This document shows positions 1 to 8,383 of a DNA stretch of 64,000 bases, one piece after another. The notes under the pieces are model-generated. The model worked only from the letters and a program-made list of their open reading frames with translations, was not told the origin of the DNA and did not search any database. Position numbers and translations under genes: made by a program. Position 1 is the first letter of the stretch. Each line of letters begins with the position of its first letter. This stretch comes from Vibrio sp. SNU_ST1 (GTDB lineage: Bacteria; Pseudomonadota; Gammaproteobacteria; Enterobacterales; Vibrionaceae): NCBI RefSeq assembly GCF_030563405.1, contig NZ_CP130749.1, positions 496,001 to 560,000 of the forward strand, read 5' to 3'.

Positions 1-84
1 AAATGTAGCATTGCATACATTTCATTAGTGGAAATGTAAGTGTGAGATATAAAATAAGCCCATAAGAATATTAAGGGTTTAATC

Positions 85-1650
85 ATGAGCCACCAATCTG
101 CATCATCTACTTCTTCACCATTTTCAGTGCAACAACAACGCTTTAGCAATATCATTTCAGATGCCAGCCTGTCCCCAAAACAGAAGTCGAGCTATCTTGC
201 CTTAGAAGCCGAAGCCAGCCTGCCGTATATGCCGGTAAGCAATGAAGTAGAGCAAGCCTTACAACAAGGTGTGCTGTGTGACATGTTTGAAGGACACGCT
301 CCATTTAAGCCGCGCTATGTGCTTCCTGATTATTCTAAATACTTACATCAAGGCTCAAAGTATTTAGAGCTTAGCGCGGCAACTAATTTCGACGAAGCAT
401 TGAACATGCTCACCATCCTTTATCATCACGTTCCATCGGTGACTTCAATTCCGGTTTACTTAGGTCAGTTGGACGATGTGTTGATGCCTTTTGTTGGCGA
501 TTTGACGGATGTGCAGGTATATCAAAAGCTGAAGCTGTTCTGGATTATGCTGGATCGAACACTGCCAGATGCCTTTATGCACGTGAATATTGGCCCAAGT
601 GACAATATTATATGCCGCACCATTTTACGTGTGGATGCTGAATTGAAGCAGATCGCACCTAATTTAACTTTTATGTATGACCCTGCCGTCACGCCTGATG
701 ATCTGCTTCGTCATGCGGCGAGCAACATTTGTGAATGCAGCAAGCCGCATATTGCCAATTATCCTGCACACGCCGCTGCGTACGGTGATAAGCGTTTTGG
801 CATTGTGAGTTGCTACAACTCTTTGCCTCTGGCGGGTGGTTCAAACACGCTAGTACGTATGAACCTGAAGCAAGTGGCTCTGAAATCTGAGGACAGCGTA
901 GACTTCTTACAGCAAGTATTGCCTAACTACAGCAGTATCATGGTTGAGTTAATGAACGCGCGCAGCCGTTTCTTACATGAAGAATCAAACTTTTTCGAGG
1001 GTTTCTTAACCAAAGAAGGCCTGATTGAAGAGGACCGTTTTGCGCCAATGTTTGGCATTTACGGCATGGCTGAAGCGGTCAACATCTTAATGGAGAAAGA
1101 AGGCAAATCAGGGCGCTATGGTCACGATGAACAAGCCAACCAGCTTGGACATCGTATCTCTGAAAAGCTGGCAGAGATCGTTGAAAGCTCTGAAGTGAAG
1201 TATGGACTAGAAGGTAAAGCCTTGTTGCATGCTCAAGGTGGTATTAGCTTAGACGAAGATGTGACACCTGGTGTGCGTATTCCTTATGGAACAGAACCTG
1301 ATCCAGTTTCTTACGTACGTGCGACGGCTGGTCACCATAAGTTCTATACCTCGGGCATCAGTGACATTCTGACGATCGACGAAACGGTGAAATCAAACCC
1401 AGAAGCGATGTTCAACCTGTGTAAGGGAGCGATTCAAGCGGGTTACCGAGAGTTCACGGCTAACGTAGCATCGAACGACTTAGTCCGTGTGACTGGCTAC
1501 ATGATCAAGCTGTCTGATATTTCTAAATACGACGATCAAGGTTCACGCACCAATACCACTTTCCTTGGTGCTGAAGCTGCAAAAAACACTGGTATCCTAG
1601 AGCGTAAGCCACGTGTGGCAAGCTTAGAGATGTCACCGACATACGAATAG
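85..1650 (+). CDS. yjjI: YjjI-family glycine radical enzyme
   Basis: A 521-aa protein matching the length and sequence style of the YjjI (DUF3029) glycyl-radical enzymes, whose substrate is not established. The C-terminal glycyl-radical signature RVTGY is visible, with the radical glycine at about residue 471. A Cys in SCYNSLPLAGG is a possible thiyl site, but I cannot assign it firmly. The start is preceded by TAAGGG at a good distance. The cognate activase follows 58 bp downstream on the same strand, so the two form an anaerobic enzyme/activase pair. No microcompartment shell genes are nearby. Family assignment is confident; the reaction is unknown. Confidence 0.93.
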   Translation: MSHQSASSTSSPFSVQQQRFSNIISDASLSPKQKSSYLALEAEASLPYMPVSNEVEQALQQGVLCDMFEGHAPFKPRYVLPDYSKYLHQGSKYLELSAATNFDEALNMLTILYHHVPSVTSIPVYLGQLDDVLMPFVGDLTDVQVYQKLKLFWIMLDRTLPDAFMHVNIGPSDNIICRTILRVDAELKQIAPNLTFMYDPAVTPDDLLRHAASNICECSKPHIANYPAHAAAYGDKRFGIVSCYNSLPLAGGSNTLVRMNLKQVALKSEDSVDFLQQVLPNYSSIMVELMNARSRFLHEESNFFEGFLTKEGLIEEDRFAPMFGIYGMAEAVNILMEKEGKSGRYGHDEQANQLGHRISEKLAEIVESSEVKYGLEGKALLHAQGGISLDEDVTPGVRIPYGTEPDPVSYVRATAGHHKFYTSGISDILTIDETVKSNPEAMFNLCKGAIQAGYREFTANVASNDLVRVTGYMIKLSDISKYDDQGSRTNTTFLGAEAAKNTGILERKPRVASLEMSPTYE

Positions 1651-1708
1651 CTTTAACGTGCGTGTGTTATGTGTGTGTTATGCGTTTCGAATGCGAACAA
1701 TGTGAATT

Positions 1709-2623
1709 ATGAAAATTTCTGATCTAACAACTCAAATGGCTAGGGTTAAAAATAATAAGACAGAAAAACAAGCGAAGGTCAGCCGTGTGCTGACCTTTTC
1801 TTGTGTTGATGGCCCCGGAAATCGTTTGGTACTGTTCCTACAGGGCTGCAATTTCGATTGCATCACTTGTCATAACCCACACACCATCAACAACTGCAAC
1901 CATTGTGGAGATTGCGTTAGTGGCTGCCCGAGCAGTGCTCTGAGTCTTATTGAGGGCAAAGTGAAGTGGGATCCGGTAGCTTGTACCAACTGCGATCAGT
2001 GCATCGATACCTGTGATCATAAGTCGAGCCCAAAAATCACCACTATGACGGTCTCAGAGGTGCTTGAACTGGTTAGGCATAATCAATTCTTCCTGAGCGG
2101 TATTACTGTTTCGGGTGGTGAGGCGACTATGCAATTGCCGTTTGTCATCGAACTATTTCAAGCGATCAAAAGCGATCCGCAATTGGCTCATCTCACATGT
2201 TTTATTGATAGTAATGGCTCACTGTCGCAACAAGGGTGGAATAAGGTGTTGCCTTACCTTGATGGTGCAATGATCGACCTAAAATCATGGCAATCTGAAA
2301 CACATCAATGGCTAGTGGGTAGAGGAAACCATCGAGTGTTTGAAACCATCAACTACTTAGCTGATAAAGATAAGTTACATGAAGTCCGGTTGCTGCATAT
2401 CCCTAATAAAAGTGACCTCGATATCGAGGTAGAGCTGGTCGGTTACTACTTGAAGGGCTTGCCAAGTGATGTTCGAATTCGGCTGAATGCGTTTCAACAT
2501 CATGGGGTAATTGGTGAAGCTTTGGAGTGGCCGAAATGTACAGAACAACAGATGCAGAGTTTTCACGACAAGCTCTACGCGATTGTTCAAAGGCCTATGC
2601 ATACGCAAGAGGTTTATACCTAA
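1709..2623 (+). CDS. yjjW: YjjW-family glycyl-radical enzyme activase (radical SAM)
   Basis: A 304-aa radical-SAM protein. The CxxxCxxC cluster that binds the SAM [4Fe-4S] is at C47, C51 and C54 (GCNFDCITCHNP). A ferredoxin-like insert with two Cys clusters follows (CNHCGDCVSGC, CTNCDQCIDTC), as in glycyl-radical activases. It should abstract a hydrogen from the YjjI glycine, generating 5'-deoxyadenosine. No clear Shine-Dalgarno lies before the chosen ATG; an in-frame ATG at 1736 (MARVKN) is an alternative. It is cotranscribed with yjjI by position and is functional only anaerobically, as known for the family. Confidence 0.93.
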   Translation: MKISDLTTQMARVKNNKTEKQAKVSRVLTFSCVDGPGNRLVLFLQGCNFDCITCHNPHTINNCNHCGDCVSGCPSSALSLIEGKVKWDPVACTNCDQCIDTCDHKSSPKITTMTVSEVLELVRHNQFFLSGITVSGGEATMQLPFVIELFQAIKSDPQLAHLTCFIDSNGSLSQQGWNKVLPYLDGAMIDLKSWQSETHQWLVGRGNHRVFETINYLADKDKLHEVRLLHIPNKSDLDIEVELVGYYLKGLPSDVRIRLNAFQHHGVIGEALEWPKCTEQQMQSFHDKLYAIVQRPMHTQEVYT

Positions 2624-2650
2624 TATTCTCGGTCATCTATAATGAAATAG

Positions 2651-3562
2651 TTAGGCTTCTAAAAACAGGTCACACAGCCATTTGATCGCCTGATCATTCA
2701 TGTTTGGCTTGTTCCACACTAAGCTGTACGCCACTTTTCCGTAATCGAAGGGAAGTGGCTTACTCACTAATCCATGCGCTTGTTTCGCGTGTTCAGCCCA
2801 CTGTTTCGAACAAGTGAACAGGAAAGGAGTATTGTGACAAAGCACCGCCGCTGCGCCAAAATCCGCTACCGATATCGCCATATCTCTCGGCTTGTGACAT
2901 TGCACTAAGTTTTGCTCAAAGTAAGGCTTAGACAGCTCGTTATCTAAGATTCCAATGTGTTTGTAATCTAAATAGCCTTCAACCGTTAGCTCTTGCTGAG
3001 CGAGAGGGTGGTGAGCGCCCATCAAACAAACCATTTCATCAGGAAGAATTGTTTCCCACACCAACTCTTTATTATCCGTTGGTGGTTGGGATATATCATG
3101 GGGCAACAAGATCAAGTTGACCTTACCACTGAGCAAAGCATCGAATCCAAGCTCCTGTTTCGAATAGATATTAAGCTTGGCTTTTGGTGCAAGTTCAGTG
3201 GTGATTTTGCTGATCTTGGAGGCAAACACTTCGAAGGTACTTTCACGCATCGAAAGTGAAAAGCTGCCTTGGTAATCTTGAGGAGTAAAACTCTTTTGGT
3301 GAAGTAGCCCATTCATGCTGGAAAGAATCGCGTGAACGGTGGGCGCTATTTTCAGGGCAAAGGGAGTCGGGATCAGCTTGGTGCCGTCTCGATAGAAAAG
3401 CTCGTCATTAAGGATGTCACGTAGCTGAGACAGAGTTTTACTTACACTCGAAGGGCTGACAAAGAGTTGCTCTGACGTTTGAGTGACGCTGTGGGTGTTC
3501 AGCATAATATGAAGCGCAGTGAGGTGTTTAAGGCTCACTCGCGATAAATGTAAGTAATCCAT
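2651..3562 (-). CDS. LysR-family transcriptional regulator
   Basis: About 303 aa. An N-terminal winged HTH (LKHLTALHIMLNTHSVTQTSEQLFVSPSSVSKTL pattern, broken by normal LysR spacing) precedes a LysR substrate-binding domain. The open frame extends upstream to a TTG at 3577, but the ATG at 3562 (MDYLHLSRV) fits the family better. It lies convergent to yjjIW (27 bp between stops) and 38 bp downstream of the HMG-CoA reductase stop on the same strand. It could therefore be cotranscribed with that gene. The effector and targets cannot be read from sequence. Confidence 0.88.
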   Translation of the reverse strand: MDYLHLSRVSLKHLTALHIMLNTHSVTQTSEQLFVSPSSVSKTLSQLRDILNDELFYRDGTKLIPTPFALKIAPTVHAILSSMNGLLHQKSFTPQDYQGSFSLSMRESTFEVFASKISKITTELAPKAKLNIYSKQELGFDALLSGKVNLILLPHDISQPPTDNKELVWETILPDEMVCLMGAHHPLAQQELTVEGYLDYKHIGILDNELSKPYFEQNLVQCHKPRDMAISVADFGAAAVLCHNTPFLFTCSKQWAEHAKQAHGLVSKPLPFDYGKVAYSLVWNKPNMNDQAIKWLCDLFLEA

Positions 3563-3615
3563 ACACAATTCACTCAATACGTGACAACGGTCGGTTTAAG
3601 GTTTTATAACAGAAA

Positions 3616-4875
3616 CTAGCGCGCTAACTTGTGATGAGCGCGCGAAAAGTGACCCGCACAGAATGCGCCTACAATCGATAGCTCACCCGCCAAGCATAAT
3701 GCAGCACATACTTCGGCTAAGGCTTGTGATTTACCATTGCCGTGTAGCCCTAGTAAATCGAGACACGCTTTTTGGCTTGGTAGGCCAGTACCGCCACCGA
3801 CTGTTCCTAACATCAAGTTAGGAAGCGTTACGCTCGCGTACAAACCACCTTCTTTGTTGAGCTCCATACGAGTCATACCAATCGCAGACTCAGCAACACA
3901 CGCCGCGTCTTGACCGCAAGCAATGTAGAGTGCAGCAAGTGCATTGGCATAATGAGCATTGATACCAATCGTACCGCTTAGAGCGCCACCGACTGTGGTC
4001 ATTTGTCCGAACTGCACCATCTTCTGTGGTGTGGTGTGGAGATACTTAGCGACAAGCTCAGCAGAGATATTGACCTCGGCTGTGACTTTTTTACCACGGA
4101 CACTGCGCAAGGTCTGGGTATTGGCTTTTTTGTCGCCCGATAAGTTGCCATCAAGGAAGGCGTGATCGGGCTTCACTGGTGTATGATCAATGATGTACTC
4201 AAATACCGCGTTGGTTGCGATAGTTACCATATTCTGACCAGAAGCATCTCCGGTTAGAAATTCGAACACCAAGTAAACATGGTTGCCTTCGATGTTGATA
4301 TTGATGTCGGTAAGTTTGCCGTGCGACGTTGTTGATTCAGCTAAGGTTTTAAATTGGTCATACTGGGTCACTGCCCATGCCACAAACTGTCCTGCTTCAA
4401 CTAACCCTTGGAATGCGAACCCAGGGGTGCGTGTGACACCTTCATTGAGCAACATTGCACTTGCGCCACCACAAGCTGTGATCAGCTTTGAACCACGGTT
4501 GTAAGACGCCACAAGCGCCGCTTCTGTTGTTGCAAGCGGTACTAGGTAATCGCCTTTAGCAAACAGGCCATTGACTCTTAAAGGGCCAGATATACCAACA
4601 GGGACTTTAACGGTGCCAATAAAGTGCTCAATGTTTTTCTCATAAACCTGAATTTGGCTTTGAGTATGAGGGTCGAGCAGTTCTTGCTGCGAGTCTGCAT
4701 TATCGAGAGCAGTCCAACGACGTGTAAGGTTTTTTTCAGTCAGATAAGGGCTCGGAGTCAGTTTATTCACTGGCTTCTCAAAATGAGGCTGGAGCTTCTT
4801 TTCTAATTCGTCTGCGGAGATGTCGCCTCCTAAAATAGAAACATAGTCACGGCGATGCAGATTTAGTTTTGGCAT
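3616..4875 (-). CDS. Hydroxymethylglutaryl-CoA reductase, class I
   Basis: About 419 aa from MPKLNLHRRD. The frame runs ten codons further, to 4905, but that extension is unlike the family. Class I signatures are present: the substrate loop ENIEHFIGTVKVPVG, the cofactor motif GDASGQNMV, the DKK catalytic-lysine motif (SGDKKANTQ), GTVGGGTGLPSQ, and the C-terminal catalytic His in HFSRAHHK. It converts HMG-CoA and NADPH to mevalonate. No other mevalonate-pathway gene is in the window, and vibrios make isoprenoids by the MEP route. An archaeal-like origin by transfer has been proposed for vibrio HMGR (known, not tested here). Confidence 0.93.
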   Translation of the reverse strand: MPKLNLHRRDYVSILGGDISADELEKKLQPHFEKPVNKLTPSPYLTEKNLTRRWTALDNADSQQELLDPHTQSQIQVYEKNIEHFIGTVKVPVGISGPLRVNGLFAKGDYLVPLATTEAALVASYNRGSKLITACGGASAMLLNEGVTRTPGFAFQGLVEAGQFVAWAVTQYDQFKTLAESTTSHGKLTDININIEGNHVYLVFEFLTGDASGQNMVTIATNAVFEYIIDHTPVKPDHAFLDGNLSGDKKANTQTLRSVRGKKVTAEVNISAELVAKYLHTTPQKMVQFGQMTTVGGALSGTIGINAHYANALAALYIACGQDAACVAESAIGMTRMELNKEGGLYASVTLPNLMLGTVGGGTGLPSQKACLDLLGLHGNGKSQALAEVCAALCLAGELSIVGAFCAGHFSRAHHKLAR

Positions 4876-5061
4876 AAGTAGTACGAAGTAAAGTTTGTGC
4901 TGCAAGGATAGTTTGCGCTGATTCTACCGAGTAATAAACCAGAAACAAGCGTCAGATATAATGAGTTACAGTTTGTGTGCTTATAGAGTCAAAAAGCATC
5001 AAAAGTGATCGAATTAAATGGATTCAGGGCATAGGAAACAAGCACTCAGTATGAGTATAGA

Positions 5062-5382
5062 TCAGATATGGATGTCGAGAAGACTGCCGATGGCTTCGTT
5101 TTGACGGTCAACGATACTTGCGCCAATGCGATTGTAATTTGCGCTTTGTGTCAGTTTTATTAACGCTTCAGTAGAGGATGAAGCAGATTCAGGCTCTTTT
5201 TCTTTAAACGAAATGGGTTGTTCAGGTTCTATTTGATTGAAGCTCAAATCGCTAGTTTGGAAAGTGTCGTCGGATTTTAGAGAGTGTTTGGAGTTTTGGT
5301 TAAGCTCGATAGCGGCTTCTTCAGCCATATTGGTTGACTGCTGAATGATGGCGTAACCAGATTGAATACCAGATATCGACAT
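5062..5382 (-). CDS. Small conserved-looking hypothetical protein (106 aa)
   Basis: I do not recognise a named family. The product is 106 aa with no signal peptide or membrane segment. It has an N-terminal helix (MSISGIQSGYAIIQQSTNMA), a polar, disordered-looking middle rich in Ser/Glu, and a C-terminal helix (GASIVDRQNEAIGSLLDI). The paired amphipathic N and C helices recall small flagellar-axial-type proteins, but that is only an impression. AAAGGTTCTGCT precedes the ATG, giving a good ribosome site. Coding quality and clean boundaries make a real gene likely. Confidence 0.7.
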   Translation of the reverse strand: MSISGIQSGYAIIQQSTNMAEEAAIELNQNSKHSLKSDDTFQTSDLSFNQIEPEQPISFKEKEPESASSSTEALIKLTQSANYNRIGASIVDRQNEAIGSLLDIHI

Positions 5383-5503
5383 AGCAGAACCTTTTATTGA
5401 CGTATGAAATGAGTCTAGGCGGACGATATTTTGAGTGCAATGGTGAACGGGTACAATTTACTGAGAACAGGTGAACTTAGGCTAAAATAGTGATCTCTGT
5501 CTA

Positions 5504-5665
5504 CTAATTAAACAGGTCATTTAGTGCGTTTAACTCTTCATCAGTAAGCAGAGAAGGCTGATCCGTTTCAAGGTTGCCGTCGATTTCACCTTGAAGTGCT
5601 TTCAATTGCTGTGGGCTAAGAAGCTGTATTTGCTCCTTAAATGCTTCAAATTGCTGTGTATTCAT
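5504..5665 (-). CDS. Putative 53-aa small protein
   Basis: A short frame on the minus strand reading MNTQQFEAFKEQIQLLSPQQ and ending in LLTDEELNALNDLFN. It is highly helical, acidic at the C end and without a membrane segment. Clean codon use and a balanced amphipathic composition suggest a real small protein. It sits upstream of the 106-aa gene on the same strand. I cannot assign a function. Confidence 0.5.
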   Translation of the reverse strand: MNTQQFEAFKEQIQLLSPQQLKALQGEIDGNLETDQPSLLTDEELNALNDLFN

Positions 5666-6022
5666 AATGTGACCTTAGTTCAAATACATATGCTCTATTG
5701 AGCATAGCCTACTGATTCAGGAAATCAAACAAGATTAAGTGAATATTAAATGAAGTTTGAAGTTTCCTAAAACTAAGACAACTATAAATTTCTGTGGTCG
5801 TTTTTTGTCCGAGAAATGTTAGGCAAAGTTATGGCTTGGTCAATCAAAGTCAGAGAATTTCTACAATGTGAAAATCCCCGCATCCCTTGTACTGCAAGGG
5901 TAGGTAAGCAATTGCTCTACCAAATGGGGGGGGGGAGGTAGAGCAATGCATAAATATATTTAATGATCAAAAGGTGAGCGATTGACGGTATCTTTTTGTT
6001 TTTACAGTATTTTGTTTATTGA
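5666..6022. other. Intergenic spacer with G10 tract inside a hairpin
   Basis: No gene seen. A 10-bp inverted repeat (TTGCTCTACC at 5912-5921, GGTAGAGCAA at 5937-5946) encloses a run of ten G at 5926-5935. Just left of it is a second small hairpin, CCCTTG/CAAGGG (5885-5900). The arms look like a tRNA D-arm (GGTAGAGCAA), but no complete cloverleaf can be folded by eye. It lies downstream of the FUSC gene, so part of it may act as a terminator. Confidence 0.5.
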
Positions 6023-8206
6023 TCAAGAAGTTTCTGTTTCAAACGACTTATCTATCTTTACCTTAACCGCAAACTTGGTAGCTAAGGTGTGCAGTTCTGG
6101 AAGCATTCGATAGATCAAATGCAACTGCTGTAGGACCATCCTCACAGAGCTTTCATCCTCTTCTCGCCACTCACTCAAACGTTTATCAAGTTCAGGGTCG
6201 TAAGCGTTTTTCACTTCGCATTGTTCTTGATGACAAAACAACTGGTCGTTGAGAGCGTCGAGGTGCTCGTGTATCACTCTGTGTGCGTCCAGTACCAGTT
6301 TATGTGTTGCTTCGTCATCGATACGCGTTCTATGAGCACCCAGAGCAGAGATATAGCTGAGTAGTGCATGATTGAGTGTTAGGAATCGGAAGCTCTCATC
6401 TTCAGACGTACGGTACTTACCCGGCTCAACCAGCATGCTACTAATAGCGGCAGTCAGGTTTGCATCATTGTTATGTGCACTGCGGCGTGCAATACGATAG
6501 CTAAGGCTGTCTTTTTTGCCTATACGGTATTGGCCAATGATCTGAGCGAGATAATCTTTATTGGAATCAAGCGCATCTGCCATCACCTTGTGAAGTCGTT
6601 TTGATTGCCAGTCTGGTAGAATGTAGATAACCGCTAAAACAGCAAGCGCACTACCAATGAAAGTATCAGCTAATCTTGGCAATACAACTGCGTAGCCTTC
6701 CCCTAATTGATTGAAGCAGAAGAGCACAAGCAGTGTGATAAATGCGGTCGCGAATCCGTAGTTATTGATGCGGAAAGCGAAGAACATCACGCCACTGACC
6801 ACAATGAATACTAGCTGACTCTCTTGAGATGGAAAAAAGGTCAGTAACGGTACTCCAATTAGCAAACCTGCGACGGTGCCAATGACACGAGCCGTCAGTT
6901 TTTGGCGGGTTGCGCTGTAGTTTGGCTGGCATACAAACAGTGTCGTCAGCAAAATCCAATAGCCACGCTCTATGTCAAAACCTTGAATGATCCCGTAGCC
7001 GAGCGTCAATGTGACCGCCATACGAATTGCGTGGCGAAATAGCATCGAGTCGGTGTTCAGGTTGGCTTTGATCTTATGCCACATCGCCGTCAAAGTATGA
7101 GGGTTGGTATCATCCAGTACGCCTTCTTCTAGTTTTTCAGCATCTGGGTTACTGATATTGGATAGCTGTTTTTCGACGGTAGCTAGGTTATTAAATAAGT
7201 AGTCCAATTGGCTGAGCAATGGTTTCCATTCTGATTTCTTCTGCTGATGCAGATGATTAAGTGAAGACATTAGTTCATCAAGTGCCAGAACCGATTTTTC
7301 GCCATGTTGGTATTCCGTCCCGACTTTCAATGAAGCGGCCACTTCTTTACAAGCGGTAGCTTGGGCTTCAAGTAAATACTTAAATCGAAACAATACGTCT
7401 GAGCGCTCAAAGTGCTTTGCCAGTTCTTGATAGCGGTAGTGGGTAGAGCTCACGCGCTCATGAATGTCTTGTGCGATGAAATAGGTGTTTAGGAATCTAT
7501 CGCTCGGACCATCAATGTGTCCGCGTTTAGATCGGTTGAGTAGCGTCGCTTTACACATGTTGAGCGCGTTAACAGTGCTAGCGTTCAGTTTGGCTTCAAT
7601 GATTCGATGTGGTTGGGGAATCAAATCTGATACAGGATAGAAGAGCTCCGCTTTGGAACCGATGTAATTGCCGATTTGATCGAATACTGTTGCTAGGTTT
7701 TGCTGCACTGGTTGCATTGGCCATACGACCTGCCAAATCATCGACATGAAGTAGTACCAAGCTGCACCCGTTAACAGTAGTAGAGGTTGAAACCAAAGGT
7801 TAGTGCTCTCGTGAGCCCCAAGCATGGCGTAGATAGCCACAAGTAATGATCCAAATGCGATACTGGCATATTTAGGGCCAATTGCCCCAAGTATAATAAA
7901 AGAGAAGGTTGAAACGAAAAGCCCTATCGCGAACAGCCAAGGGGTGTCGAAGAGAATCTCAATAGAGAAGGCTGCAACGGCAAAACAGATAAAGGTTAGC
8001 GTGAGTGCTTTCAACCGCCCGGTAAAGCTGTCATCACTTTCAGCAAGAGCCGCAGCAATAACCCCTAAAATTAATGGTGTGATAAGTGTGTTTTGACCAT
8101 AATACCAAGCAGGTACTACAACACCGAGCAAAGTGATGAGAATTAATACGCTGTAATTTATGGTTTTATTCGCCCAATAAAGGCGTAGTTTTGCTGAGAA
8201 GTCCAC
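6023..8206 (-). CDS. yccS: YccS/YhfK-type FUSC-family inner-membrane protein
   Basis: A 727-aa protein with two blocks of hydrophobic segments. One is N-terminal, residues ~15-160. The second is at ~390-530 and includes LFVCQPNYSATRQKLTARVIGT, the FUSC/ArAE-type core. A long cytoplasmic helical region separates them, and a soluble C-terminal tail of ~190 aa follows. The length matches E. coli YccS (~720 aa). The family resembles aromatic-acid exporters, but the transported substrate of YccS is not known. Translation starts at GTG (8206). It is divergent from helD, so the shared 177-bp spacer must hold both promoters. Confidence 0.88.
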   Translation of the reverse strand: MDFSAKLRLYWANKTINYSVLILITLLGVVVPAWYYGQNTLITPLILGVIAAALAESDDSFTGRLKALTLTFICFAVAAFSIEILFDTPWLFAIGLFVSTFSFIILGAIGPKYASIAFGSLLVAIYAMLGAHESTNLWFQPLLLLTGAAWYYFMSMIWQVVWPMQPVQQNLATVFDQIGNYIGSKAELFYPVSDLIPQPHRIIEAKLNASTVNALNMCKATLLNRSKRGHIDGPSDRFLNTYFIAQDIHERVSSTHYRYQELAKHFERSDVLFRFKYLLEAQATACKEVAASLKVGTEYQHGEKSVLALDELMSSLNHLHQQKKSEWKPLLSQLDYLFNNLATVEKQLSNISNPDAEKLEEGVLDDTNPHTLTAMWHKIKANLNTDSMLFRHAIRMAVTLTLGYGIIQGFDIERGYWILLTTLFVCQPNYSATRQKLTARVIGTVAGLLIGVPLLTFFPSQESQLVFIVVSGVMFFAFRINNYGFATAFITLLVLFCFNQLGEGYAVVLPRLADTFIGSALAVLAVIYILPDWQSKRLHKVMADALDSNKDYLAQIIGQYRIGKKDSLSYRIARRSAHNNDANLTAAISSMLVEPGKYRTSEDESFRFLTLNHALLSYISALGAHRTRIDDEATHKLVLDAHRVIHEHLDALNDQLFCHQEQCEVKNAYDPELDKRLSEWREEDESSVRMVLQQLHLIYRMLPELHTLATKFAVKVKIDKSFETETS

Positions 8207-8311
8207 AGTCGCTCACTTGACACACTAAAACCATAATCCTAACAGAAATCAAGCACAAGAATTTGATACTTATCCATAATTGCCCCTAGGTGGTCATGAA
8301 AGCGTCGATAA

Positions 8312-8339
8312 GCAGTGAGACATTATTAATTCTCACTGC
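8312..8339. promoter_or_regulatory. Perfect 9-bp inverted repeat upstream of helD
   Basis: GCAGTGAGA at 8312-8320 and TCTCACTGC at 8331-8339 form a perfect dyad with a 10-nt AT-rich loop. It lies in the divergent yccS/helD spacer, about 45 bp before the helD start. It has no T-run, so an operator or leader hairpin is more likely than a terminator. Inference only. Confidence 0.4.
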
Positions 8340-8383
8340 ATCATGATATAAATTCAATATTCCCAATTAAAGAGCACGCTCCA

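Noticed and set aside
5878..5950. tRNA-like fragment
   Set aside because: GGTAGAGCAA resembles a D-arm, but acceptor and T arms cannot be paired, so it is not called a tRNA.
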